DNA of 8,142 bases, from the NCBI GenBank assembly GCA_033813635.1, contig JAPXRI010000047.1, forward strand, positions 1 through 8,142, read 5' to 3'. Position 1 is the first letter of the stretch. Each line of letters starts with the position of its first letter. A model generated the notes under the pieces. It did not search any database. It was given only the letters and a program-made list of their open reading frames with translations, and had not been told where the DNA came from. Source of the DNA: JAPXRI01 sp033813635 (lineage in GTDB: Bacteria > Bacillota > Clostridia > Oscillospirales > QAMX01). Shown in pieces: positions 1 through 6,852 of the stretch. Made by a program: the position numbers and the translations under genes.

Positions 1-2900
1 TTAGTCGGGCTTGTCCTGTGGGCTATCGTGCCGCAGGGCTCTTCCTGGTAATTGTCCGGCGGAAGGAAGTTGTCGTATTTGGACAGGAAGTCGTTGAAGA
101 AGGACCATATTTCGCGGGCCTTCGCCGTCAGATACTCCCGTTCGGACGATGTTATGAGAATCTTCTGCGTTATTCTATTTGAGATATAGCGCGAGTACAG
201 CGGCGTGAGCAGCCAGAAAACGGCGAGCACCGCCGATACCGGGTTCATACCCAGCAGAACCACAACCGCGCCCGAAACGCAGATCGGCAGAAGAATGAGA
301 TACTCGCCAGCTATCCCCTTCGACCGGTATTTCTCAGCCTCAGCGGCTGTCGTCCACTCCAACAGCTTACGCTTTGATACGATCATTCTCCAGAACGATT
401 TTGAAACTGATTTTAGCTCTGTCCACGCTTCAAAAGGCACGAAGAGGAACCTTGAGACAAAGAGCATCAGGCCTCCCCGGAATCCGGCGTAGATTGTCGA
501 GTGGTAGCGGGTGTTCACCTTGTTGCCGAAGTTGTTGATGCGCTCGACGCAGTTCAAAATCAGCGGTGCCGAGAGCGCGGCGAGCGAGCACACGGCGAAC
601 GCCGCCGCAGCCCCGCTGAGGATAATCGCGTAGAGCGATATCCCGACAAGGCATATAATAGCCGTCACGGATCTTCTCAGGTTGTCCACAATTTTGAATT
701 TCGAGAGCCCGGAGAGCGGGTTTTTCATTTTTCCGTTTTTTGTTCTGACGGTCGGAAAAAGCCAGGGGATGATCTGTATGTCCCCTCTTATCCATCTTCC
801 GGCCCGTTTGAAATACGCCCGCACCGACGAGGGAAATCCGTCGGGCAGCTCGGTGTTAGACAGGAAGGCCGTACGGAGAAAGCAGCCTTCCAACAAGTCG
901 TGAGAGAGCACGGCATTGTCCGGAATCGTACCGTAAAGGCAGTCATACATCGCCGAGACGTCGATAATTCCCTTGCCGATAAAAATCGACTCGGCAAACA
1001 GGTTCTGGTAGATATCCCCCGATATCGAGCAGTACGGGTCCGTACCCCCCTGTCCGGCGTAAATTCTAGAAAACAGCGAAGCGTTCGCCGCCCTGAGCTC
1101 GACGGATACGCGGGGCTGCAGCACGCCGTAGCCGGAGACGACGATTTTTCTCTCCTTGTCGACGACGGCGGCGTTCAGCGGGTGCAGCATCGCCCCCACC
1201 ATTTTGACAACGCTCCCCGGCATCAGTTTGGTATCGGCGTCGAGGGTGATCAGATAGGCTATGCCTGAAATAGTACCGCTGTCGATACCGTAGCAGATGC
1301 TCTCCGACGAGCCCTGCCTTATCAGGGCGCAGAGCGATTCGATCGCCCCGCGCTTTCGCTCCCTGCCGATATACTTCCGTTCCCGGTCGTTGTAGACTCT
1401 TTCCCTGTGGATGAAACAGAAGCGGCGGCCGTATTTCCCGTTAAGAGCGTCGACGGTTGCCCGCGCTTTTTCAAGCAGAATTCCATCCTCCGGATAGGAT
1501 TTTTTATCCGCGTCGGGGAAATCGGCGAGAACCCCGAAATATATGTTCTCTCCGGCGTCCCTGTTGGAAAGATAGTATTTCTCAAGGTCTTCCATATGCG
1601 CCATGACGCTTTTCTCATCGTCGGCGAGGATCGTAATCACGCAGAGAGTTTTCCCCTCTGGCGGAATTCCCGAGGTCAGCGCCAGCGCAGGCACGCATAT
1701 CGGCCTGGTTTTCTTTATAAAAATATAGAGCAGCAGCGAGCGCGAAAGCTCCCAGAGGGGTAAAAGTACGCCGAGCGATAGCCAGAACGACCCAAATATA
1801 ATGCCCAGCGCAACCGAAGCCGCGATGGGAAGGAGTATATCAAGGATTAAATAGGCCCTCCCTCCGGCTTTCTTTTTCTTCGTTATCGTTTCATTGTTGA
1901 CGATGTAATACCCCACGTGTCTTTTAACGCGGTCGTTTTCGGCCTTCGCTTTTTCAAGATATGACCTGGAGAGCTCGTACTCCGTCGTTTTTTTTCTTTT
2001 TGCCGTAATCGATATCAGATGCCTGTAATACGCCTTCGAATCGTCGTCCATCCCGGCATATACCCCGGTCGGATCCGCCTCGAGGGTTCTTTCCACCCAG
2101 CTCGACTCCCTGAGCGCCTTTACAAAATCCATGTCGCCGGCAATCCGCAGTACGTTGAAATAATTCTTAAGGCTCTCGGAGAGTATCTCGTGCATTTTTT
2201 CGGCCGTGCGTGAGTACATCAGCGTCTTTTTATCCGGACTGCCTCCCTGCTCGTAGGACCGCCATATCTCCATTTCGGAGTAATATGGATTAACCCCGCT
2301 CTCGTTTTCCGAAAGTCGGTATCCGTCGATGATTTTCTGTATGTCGTTTCCGATATTTGTAATCGCGGCAATCGCGGCGCATTTTAGCATCGGAATGAAC
2401 AGGTTGAATTCATTCTCTCTTAAAACTCTTGTTTTCTGGGCGCCCGCCAAAAACAGCTTCAGCCGTTCCGGGGAGATGTTTCCGGCGCCGGTCTTTAAAA
2501 AATCAGCGGCGAGTAGATAAACGCCCGGATACTCTTCCTCCGTACCGGACGCCGGCAGGCGGTATTTTCCGGCGAGTTCCTTTTTAGCGGCTTTTCCTTC
2601 CTTTAATATCATATACGCGTTTTCGCAGACCCAAGAAAACTCGCTCGGGAGATAGGATTTTATGTTGCCGAGATCCGATGATGTAAAGCTTTCTACTTTA
2701 ACAGTCAGTTTTCTGTATTTTTTCATGTTGCGCGACAGCTTCCGTATCACCGGTTTTGCGGATACCTGACCGTACGAATCCGCGTAAGCCGTCTTTGCGC
2801 TGTTTTCGCCGAACTTTTCGAGCCGTCTGTCCTCGATATACATTTCACCCAAGGGCTTGACTGCTTCGGCGTATCTTTTTTTGCGCGTATTTATGTTCAT
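1..2900 (-). CDS. Cyclic beta-1,2-glucan synthase-like protein (GT84/NdvB family), N-terminal part, open at the left edge
   Basis: This frame gives 966 residues without a stop and is still open at base 1, so the C-terminal portion lies outside the window. Family knowledge: these inner-membrane enzymes make linear beta-1,2-glucan from UDP-glucose (GT84 domain), then cyclise and trim it with downstream glycosidase-type domains; full proteins are very large. Seen here: a hydrophobic double segment at about residues 350-400; a GT-A core with TLDADT (DxD, 552-557), SHDLLEG (666-672) and GRWIRGDIQ (701-709, the Q/RxxRW-like box); hydrophobic stretches near 738-775 and 866-902; then PPDNYQEEPCGTIAHRTSPT (947-966), which opens the middle domain in this family. 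I chose the ATG at 2898-2900 (MNINTRKK) because GGGTGA lies 7 nt upstream; the in-frame ATG at 2904-2906 is the alternative. Family assignment is firm; the exact product (cyclic, linear or another glucan) is inferred. Confidence 0.92.
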   Translation of the reverse strand, partial: MNINTRKKRYAEAVKPLGEMYIEDRRLEKFGENSAKTAYADSYGQVSAKPVIRKLSRNMKKYRKLTVKVESFTSSDLGNIKSYLPSEFSWVCENAYMILKEGKAAKKELAGKYRLPASGTEEEYPGVYLLAADFLKTGAGNISPERLKLFLAGAQKTRVLRENEFNLFIPMLKCAAIAAITNIGNDIQKIIDGYRLSENESGVNPYYSEMEIWRSYEQGGSPDKKTLMYSRTAEKMHEILSESLKNYFNVLRIAGDMDFVKALRESSWVERTLEADPTGVYAGMDDDSKAYYRHLISITAKRKKTTEYELSRSYLEKAKAENDRVKRHVGYYIVNNETITKKKKAGGRAYLILDILLPIAASVALGIIFGSFWLSLGVLLPLWELSRSLLLYIFIKKTRPICVPALALTSGIPPEGKTLCVITILADDEKSVMAHMEDLEKYYLSNRDAGENIYFGVLADFPDADKKSYPEDGILLEKARATVDALNGKYGRRFCFIHRERVYNDRERKYIGRERKRGAIESLCALIRQGSSESICYGIDSGTISGIAYLITLDADTKLMPGSVVKMVGAMLHPLNAAVVDKERKIVVSGYGVLQPRVSVELRAANASLFSRIYAGQGGTDPYCSISGDIYQNLFAESIFIGKGIIDVSAMYDCLYGTIPDNAVLSHDLLEGCFLRTAFLSNTELPDGFPSSVRAYFKRAGRWIRGDIQIIPWLFPTVRTKNGKMKNPLSGLSKFKIVDNLRRSVTAIICLVGISLYAIILSGAAAAFAVCSLAALSAPLILNCVERINNFGNKVNTRYHSTIYAGFRGGLMLFVSRFLFVPFEAWTELKSVSKSFWRMIVSKRKLLEWTTAAEAEKYRSKGIAGEYLILLPICVSGAVVVLLGMNPVSAVLAVFWLLTPLYSRYISNRITQKILITSSEREYLTAKAREIWSFFNDFLSKYDNFLPPDNYQEEPCGTIAHRTSPT

Positions 2901-2906
2901 TCCCAT

Positions 2907-2937
2907 TTCACCCGAAATAATCTTTCGGATTTCCTCC
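2907..2937 (-). promoter_or_regulatory. Hairpin-bridged ribosome binding site of the glucan synthase gene
   Basis: On the minus strand a strong Shine-Dalgarno GGAGG (2937-2933) lies 26 nt from the ATG at 2906, too far to work linearly. Between them is a perfect 6-bp hairpin, CCGAAA-gatta-TTTCGG (2928-2912). If it folds, GGAGG is brought to an effective 9 nt (4 before plus 5 after the stem) from that ATG. If it is open, the weaker GGGTGA (2913-2908) serves the ATG at 2900. The stem includes two G residues of GGGTGA. Sequence facts are direct; a regulatory role is inferred. No convincing -35/-10 pair was found upstream: TATAAG (2951-2946) has TTGAAA only 10 nt away. Confidence 0.45.
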
Positions 2938-3000
2938 GCACAATTCTTATAACGTTTATTTTTTCAAGAATATTTTTTTGTATTCATCTATTTTTGTCTC

Positions 3001-3029
3001 TTGACAAGCGAAGCCGGTTATGGTATTAT
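3001..3029 (+). promoter_or_regulatory. Sigma-A promoter of the ylxM-ffh-rpsP-khpA-rimM-trmD operon
   Basis: A perfect -35 box TTGACA (3001-3006) is separated by exactly 17 nt from TATTAT (3024-3029). TG at 3021-3022, one base before the -10 box, adds an extended -10 element. Transcription would start near 3036, leaving a leader of about 50 nt before the ylxM ATG. It is the only strong promoter I see ahead of the operon. Confidence 0.88.
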
Positions 3030-3035
3030 ATCCGC

Positions 3036-3056
3036 TGTAAAGACTGTTGCTTTACA
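3036..3056 (+). repeat. Inverted repeat at the predicted transcription start of ylxM-ffh
   Basis: TGTAAAG (3036-3042), a 7-nt spacer and CTTTACA (3050-3056) form a perfect 7-bp inverted repeat, followed by five T (3057-3061). It begins about where transcription from the 3001-3029 promoter should start. It could be an operator for a dimeric repressor, a 5'-end stabilising hairpin, or a weak terminator. The stem is short and AT-rich, so termination alone would be poor. Confidence 0.4.
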
Positions 3057-3085
3057 TTTTTACTTTGGTGAGGAGACATATCCGG

Positions 3086-3448
3086 ATGAAAGACAATGCT
3101 TTTGAAATGTGCATGCTTTTCGATTTTTACGGTTCTGTTCTTACCGAACGCCAACAGGAAGTTTTTGATTTATACTATAACGAGGATCTTTCCCTCGCAG
3201 AAATATCGGAACACACCGATATTACGAGGCAGGGCATCAGGGACGCGATAATCCGTTCCAAGAATATATTAATCGATATGGAGAACAAGCTGGGGCTTGT
3301 GGCGCGGTTTACGGAAGCGTCCAAAGCTTTTAAGAAAATATCCGAGCTTTCCGACGAGCTCGCAGAGCTCAACCGAAAGCGCTACCGTTCTCCGGATTTC
3401 GAAGTCAAGCTTTTTGAGATATCTACCCTTGCAAAGCAACATATCTGA
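3086..3448 (+). CDS. ylxM: YlxM, HTH accessory protein of the signal recognition particle
   Basis: This 120-residue protein belongs to the YlxM/p13-like (UPF0122) family, found next to ffh in many Firmicutes. In streptococci, YlxM binds SRP components and modulates targeting. The helix-turn-helix region resembles sigma factor region 4: LTERQQEVFDLYY (19-31), then LSLAEISEHTDITRQGIRDA (35-54); a charged helical tail follows. The length is normal for the family. The ATG at 3086 is chosen because GGTGAGGAG lies about 10 nt upstream and the family begins near here. The frame extends back to a TTG at 3047, but that codon has no ribosome binding site. It is the first gene of the operon and ends 22 nt before ffh, fitting coupled expression with Ffh. 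Confidence 0.95.
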   Translation: MKDNAFEMCMLFDFYGSVLTERQQEVFDLYYNEDLSLAEISEHTDITRQGIRDAIIRSKNILIDMENKLGLVARFTEASKAFKKISELSDELAELNRKRYRSPDFEVKLFEISTLAKQHI

Positions 3449-3470
3449 GTGAAGCATAAAGGAGAGCCAT

Positions 3471-4838
3471 ATGGCATTTGAGAACCTACAGGAAAAGCTC
3501 TCGGGCGTTTTCAAACGTCTTCGCGGCCGCGGTAAGCTGACCGAAAGCGACATTAAGGCCGCAATGCGCGAGGTAAGGCTCGCGCTGCTCGAGGCGGACG
3601 TCGGCGTCAGTATCGTCAATGATTTTGTCAACTCCGTCTCCGCAAAAGCTCTAGGGGCAAGCGTGCTCCAAAGCCTTACGCCGGCGCAGCAGGTTGTTAA
3701 AATCGTCAACGACGAGCTCTGCGCGCTTATGGGCGGACAGAACGTTAAAATAAATACCGCTTCCAAGGGACCGACCGTCGTCATGCTTGTAGGTCTCCAG
3801 GGCGCCGGTAAAACTACAAACGGGGCAAAACTCGCGGGATATTTTAAAAGCAAGCTATCCAAACGACCTCTTCTTGTCGCCTGCGACGTTTACAGACCCG
3901 CCGCCATACGTCAGCTGCAGATTGTCGGCGAACAGGTCGGCGTTCCGGTGTTTGAAATGGGCCAGGGCGATCCCGTAGAAATCGCTAAAAAGAGCATTGT
4001 TCACGCTGCGGAACACGGAAACGACATTGTGTTCATCGATACCGCCGGCCGGCTGCATATCGACCAGGAGCTTATGGATGAGCTCAAGCGGATAAAATCC
4101 GCCGTGAACCCCAACGAGATCCTGCTCGTCGTCGACGCTATGACCGGTCAGGACGCGGTCAACGCCGCGTCGGCGTTCAACGATGCGCTGGGAATTGACG
4201 GCGTATACCTCGCAAAGCTTGATTCCGACGCGAGAGGAGGCGCCGCGCTTTCCGTCAGAGCCGCCACTGGCAAGCCGATAAAGTTCGTAGGTATCGGCGA
4301 AAAGCTTGACGCTTCGAATATTGAGCCCTTCTACCCCGACCGCATGGCTTCGCGCATACTCGGCATGGGCGACATGCTCTCGCTGATTGAAAAAGCACAG
4401 TCGGCTTTTGACGAGAAGAAAGCCGAGGAGCTTGAGAAAAAGCTTCGGCACAATAAGATGTCGCTGGATGATTTTCTTGACCAGATGCGGCAGATCAAAA
4501 AAATGGGGTCGATCCAAAGCATTCTCGGCATGATGCCGGGCATTAACCAAAAGCAGCTCGCGAACGCGAAAATCGACGAAAAACAGCTTTCCCGTACCGA
4601 GGCCATCATTCTCTCGATGACAAAAAAAGAGCGCGATGACCCTGATATTCTTAATTTTTCACGCAAAAAGAGAATAGCCGCCGGCAGCGGGACAAAAATA
4701 GAAGATATCAACCGTTTGTTAAAGCAGTTTGAGATGACCCGCCAGCTCGCCAAGAAAATGAGCGGCGGAAAAATGCCGAAGGACTTCGGCGGACCCGGCG
4801 CAAAAAACAGTAAGGGCTTCAGATACCCTTTCCGATAG
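3471..4838 (+). CDS. ffh: Ffh, signal recognition particle GTPase (SRP54)
   Basis: Ffh binds signal sequences of nascent membrane and secreted proteins together with the SRP RNA and delivers ribosomes to the receptor FtsY. The protein is complete at 455 residues. Order seen: helical N domain (1-95); G domain with P-loop GLQGAGKTT (108-116), DVYRPAAIRQLQ (139-150), DTAGRL (190-195), AKLD (248-251), DARGGAAL (253-260) and GIGEK (274-278); methionine-rich M domain from about 325, with finger-loop MGSIQSILGMMPG (345-357) and RNA-binding SRKKRIAAGSGT (397-408). The G4 motif is AKLD where TKLD is usual, and P-loop TTN replaces the common TTT. The AAAGGAG ribosome binding site sits about 6 nt before the ATG. 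rpsP follows 40 nt later with no terminator between. Confidence 0.99.
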   Translation: MAFENLQEKLSGVFKRLRGRGKLTESDIKAAMREVRLALLEADVGVSIVNDFVNSVSAKALGASVLQSLTPAQQVVKIVNDELCALMGGQNVKINTASKGPTVVMLVGLQGAGKTTNGAKLAGYFKSKLSKRPLLVACDVYRPAAIRQLQIVGEQVGVPVFEMGQGDPVEIAKKSIVHAAEHGNDIVFIDTAGRLHIDQELMDELKRIKSAVNPNEILLVVDAMTGQDAVNAASAFNDALGIDGVYLAKLDSDARGGAALSVRAATGKPIKFVGIGEKLDASNIEPFYPDRMASRILGMGDMLSLIEKAQSAFDEKKAEELEKKLRHNKMSLDDFLDQMRQIKKMGSIQSILGMMPGINQKQLANAKIDEKQLSRTEAIILSMTKKERDDPDILNFSRKKRIAAGSGTKIEDINRLLKQFEMTRQLAKKMSGGKMPKDFGGPGAKNSKGFRYPFR

Positions 4839-4878
4839 ACTGTTTTGTATTACCCGTTTTAGAGGAGGTGAAATTCAT

Positions 4879-5118
4879 ATGGTTAAAATCAGACTTCGCA
4901 GAATGGGAGCTAAAAAAGCGCCTTTCTACCGCTTTGTCGTCGCAGATTCCCGTTTCCCCAGGGACGGCAGATTCATCGAAGAGCTTGGAACGTATAATCC
5001 CTTAAAGGAGCCTTCCGAGGTTACCATCGACGCGGACAAGGTCAAGGAGTGGATTAAAAACGGAGCTCAACCGACCGACACCGTTAAAACTCTGCTCAAG
5101 AAACAGGGCATCCTTTAG
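4879..5118 (+). CDS. rpsP: Ribosomal protein S16
   Basis: S16 is an early-assembling protein of the small ribosomal subunit that stabilises the 5' domain of 16S rRNA. The 79-residue product has the family's start, MVKIRLRRMGAKKAPFYR, followed by VVADSR, GRFIEELGTYNP (31-42) and GAQPTDTV (62-69). Length and both ends are normal. A perfect AGGAGGTGA ribosome binding site precedes the ATG, among the strongest in the window and as expected for an abundant ribosomal protein. khpA begins 26 nt downstream. Confidence 0.99.
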   Translation: MVKIRLRRMGAKKAPFYRFVVADSRFPRDGRFIEELGTYNPLKEPSEVTIDADKVKEWIKNGAQPTDTVKTLLKKQGIL

Positions 5119-5144
5119 GTTTTACGAGAAGGAAAGGTTTTTAC

Positions 5145-5375
5145 ATGAAAGAGCTTCTGCTTTATATTGTCAAAGCGCTTGTGGACAACCCCGATGAGAT
5201 CAAGATAAATGAAGTCGACCGCGACGGCGAGCTTGTGCTTGAGCTATCCGTGGCTCCTTCCGATATGGGCAAAGTCATCGGCCGCCAGGGCCGAATCGTC
5301 AAAGCCATTCGTTCAGTCATAAAATCGGCGGCCGCTCGCGATAATATCCGTGTCAACGTTGATATTATCGGCTGA
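5145..5375 (+). CDS. khpA: KhpA, KH-domain RNA-binding protein (YlqC family)
   Basis: KhpA is a small cytoplasmic RNA-binding protein. In Gram-positive bacteria it pairs with KhpB (EloR/Jag) to bind many transcripts and influence cell elongation and division. The 76-residue product is almost entirely one type II KH fold. The GxxG loop is GRQG (46-49) within GKVIGRQGRIVKAIRSVIKS (42-61), and the C-terminal strand is NIRVNVDI. The start is supported by an AAGGAAAGG-type ribosome binding site. The position between rpsP and rimM is conserved in Firmicutes. A 109-nt gap with a strong hairpin follows, unlike the tight spacing elsewhere in the operon. Confidence 0.97.
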   Translation: MKELLLYIVKALVDNPDEIKINEVDRDGELVLELSVAPSDMGKVIGRQGRIVKAIRSVIKSAAARDNIRVNVDIIG

Positions 5376-5418
5376 AACCTGTTCACATATTCCAGGGTCT
5401 GAAAACCACCCAGGAATC

Positions 5419-5470
5419 GCAAAGAGACGGCATGTGGTATTTTGCCGTCTCTTTGCTTTCATCTTTTTTT
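5419..5470 (+). terminator. Terminator-like hairpin between khpA and rimM
   Basis: A perfect 14-bp inverted repeat, GCAAAGAGACGGCA (5419-5432) and TGCCGTCTCTTTGC (5443-5456), encloses a 10-nt loop. TTT, four other bases and then seven T (5464-5470) follow. The stem is long, but the T tract is interrupted just after it, so termination may be partial. The rimM ribosome binding site starts 3 nt beyond the T run, and I see no promoter between hairpin and rimM. rimM-trmD expression would therefore depend on read-through or on an unrecognised promoter upstream. Confidence 0.7.
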
Positions 5471-5484
5471 ACGGAGTTGTCATT

Positions 5485-6015
5485 ATGAGCGATCAAGTCA
5501 ATCAGGATCAAAAAGAAACCCTTTCCGGCGAATATCTTCCGGCGGGAAAAATTGTCGCGACACACGGCATCCGGGGCGAGTTCAGACTTCTCCCCTGCTG
5601 CGACGGGCCCGAGTTTATCCTGCGCCTAAAAACTCTGTATCTGGACGGCAGCGCGATCGAACCCTCGCATATGCGGAAACACAAGAGCTTTGTACTAATC
5701 ACGCTCCCGGGTATAGACACCATAGAAAAAGCTATGTCGCTTGTCGGAAAGCAGCTGTTCTTTAAAAAAAGCGATGTCAAGCTTCCGAGGGGCGTCTATT
5801 TCTTCTCCGATCTCATCGGGCTCGTTGTTTACGACGCGCGCACCGATCGCGTGCTCGGAAAAATCACCGACATTCTTGAACGCCCCGCCAACAACGTCTT
5901 CGTGGTCACCGGAGGCGAAAACGAGTATCTTATTCCGGAAGTACCGGAATTTATAATGTCGGTGGATATGAAGAAAAGCGTGATGACGATCAACAGCATC
6001 GAAGGGATGGTTTAA
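5485..6015 (+). CDS. rimM: RimM, 16S rRNA processing / 30S maturation factor
   Basis: RimM helps assemble the head of the 30S subunit around S19 and is needed for efficient 16S rRNA maturation. The 176-residue product has both domains: the N-terminal RimM barrel with GKIVATHGIRGEFR (21-34), and the C-terminal PRC barrel with FSDLIGLVVYD (107-117), NNVFVV (136-141) and YLIPEVPEFI (148-157). The ATG at 5485 is chosen because GGAG (5473-5476) lies 8 nt upstream and the family starts shortly before GKIVATHG. The frame runs back to 5350, but that stretch crosses the khpA end and the hairpin and is not RimM-like. Its stop codon directly abuts the trmD start, implying translational coupling. Confidence 0.97.
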   Translation: MSDQVNQDQKETLSGEYLPAGKIVATHGIRGEFRLLPCCDGPEFILRLKTLYLDGSAIEPSHMRKHKSFVLITLPGIDTIEKAMSLVGKQLFFKKSDVKLPRGVYFFSDLIGLVVYDARTDRVLGKITDILERPANNVFVVTGGENEYLIPEVPEFIMSVDMKKSVMTINSIEGMV

Positions 6016-6747
6016 TTGCTTGAAATCAATATTCTGACGCTGTTTCCGGAATCGCTTTACGGCGTTCTCCATGAAAGCATCATCGGAACCGCGATAAAAG
6101 CCGGCAGACTCGCGGTAAACTGCGTGCAGATCAGGGACTATACAAAAGACAGACAGCGCCGCGTCGACGATTACCCCTACGGCGGCGGCATGGGCATGGT
6201 CATGCAGGCCGACCCGCTGTATAACGCCTGGCTCTCAGTGATCGATAAAAACGGCGGAAAACGGTTCCACACCGTTCTGATGAGCGCGCAGGGGCATGTC
6301 TACTCCCAGCAGGACGCGAGGAGGCTCTCGCTGCTGGATAAATTCATCATCGTCTGCGGTCATTACGAGGGTGTGGACCAGAGATTTATCGACGAGTGCG
6401 TCGACGAAGAGATTTCCATAGGCGATTTCGTGCTTACCGGCGGCGAGATCCCCGCGCTTGCGGTGGTGGATTCCGTCGGCCGCATTCTGCCCGGCGTGCT
6501 CGCCGACGAGAGCTGCTATATCGAGGAGAGCCATTGGTCCGGCACCCTTGAATACCCTCAATACACAAGGCCGGAGATCTGGAACGGGAAGTCCGTCCCG
6601 GAGGTGCTGCTCTCCGGCCACCGCGAGAATATAAGAAAATGGCGCAGGCTGCGCTCCCTTCTCGTTACCCGTGAGCGTCGCCCGGACCTGTTTGAAAGAC
6701 TAAAGCTCTCACCCGAGGATGAGGAACTACTCAAGAAAGACACTTAA
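6016..6747 (+). CDS. trmD: TrmD, tRNA (guanine-N1)-methyltransferase
   Basis: TrmD methylates G37 next to the anticodon using S-adenosylmethionine, preventing +1 frameshifting; it is essential in most bacteria. The 243-residue protein is complete: INILTLFPE (4-12), YPYGGGMGMVM (53-63), GHYEGVDQRF (115-124), the trefoil-knot cofactor site SIGDFVLTGGE (134-144), RILPGVL (156-162), and LEYPQYTRPEIW (178-189) before the tRNA-binding C domain. Translation must start at the TTG at 6016: it follows the rimM stop TAA at once, no in-frame ATG or GTG precedes the conserved start, and AAGGGA inside rimM lies 8 nt upstream. At the position usually written DSF in TrmD, where Asp is the proposed catalytic base, this protein has ESH (171-173). 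rplS, the usual next gene, is absent from the window. Confidence 0.98.
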   Translation: MLEINILTLFPESLYGVLHESIIGTAIKAGRLAVNCVQIRDYTKDRQRRVDDYPYGGGMGMVMQADPLYNAWLSVIDKNGGKRFHTVLMSAQGHVYSQQDARRLSLLDKFIIVCGHYEGVDQRFIDECVDEEISIGDFVLTGGEIPALAVVDSVGRILPGVLADESCYIEESHWSGTLEYPQYTRPEIWNGKSVPEVLLSGHRENIRKWRRLRSLLVTRERRPDLFERLKLSPEDEELLKKDT

Positions 6748-6767
6748 GAAATGTATACCCGCTGTCC

Positions 6768-6788
6768 GATAAATCTGAATTTATCTTT
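6768..6788 (+). terminator. Weak hairpin after trmD
   Basis: GATAAAT (6768-6774), loop CTGA and ATTTATC (6779-6785) form a perfect 7-bp stem followed by TTT. It lies 20 nt after the trmD stop. The stem is AT-rich and the T run short, so it is at best a weak terminator. It might instead mark the joint between chromosome and inserted element. Confidence 0.35.
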
Positions 6789-6798
6789 GCCAAGTGCT

Positions 6799-6834
6799 AA
6801 AACGCCTTGAATTACGGGTGTTTCCAGCGTTTTT
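6799..6834. terminator. Hairpin between convergent trmD and the integrase remnant
   Basis: AAAACGC (6799-6805) and GCGTTTTT (6827-6834) form a stem of at least 7 bp with run-out T on the plus strand and A-rich DNA on the other side, so it could stop transcription in both directions. It lies about 65 nt past the integrase stop codon, as expected for the integrase terminator. The inner arms are imperfect, suggesting an older longer stem that has drifted. Confidence 0.45.
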
Positions 6835-6852
6835 GAGCTTTGGCCTTGCGCC

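Noticed and set aside
501..1268. Long plus-strand open frame (255 codons) opposite the glucan synthase gene
   Set aside because: It lies antisense to a frame with clear GT84 motifs, has no ribosome binding site, and its Arg/Val/Asp-rich, low-complexity composition is typical of an antisense shadow.
3047..3085. Alternative TTG start for ylxM at 3047
   Set aside because: It has no ribosome binding site and lies within the inverted repeat at the predicted transcription start. The ATG at 3086 has GGTGAGGAG upstream and gives the usual length.
3855..4550. 231-codon minus-strand open frame inside ffh
   Set aside because: Fully antisense to the conserved Ffh G and M domains, with no promoter or ribosome binding site and no recognisable motif.
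5350..5484. Upstream extension of the rimM frame back to 5350
   Set aside because: It overlaps the end of khpA and runs through the hairpin and T run. The ATG at 5485 has a well-spaced GGAG and matches the family start.
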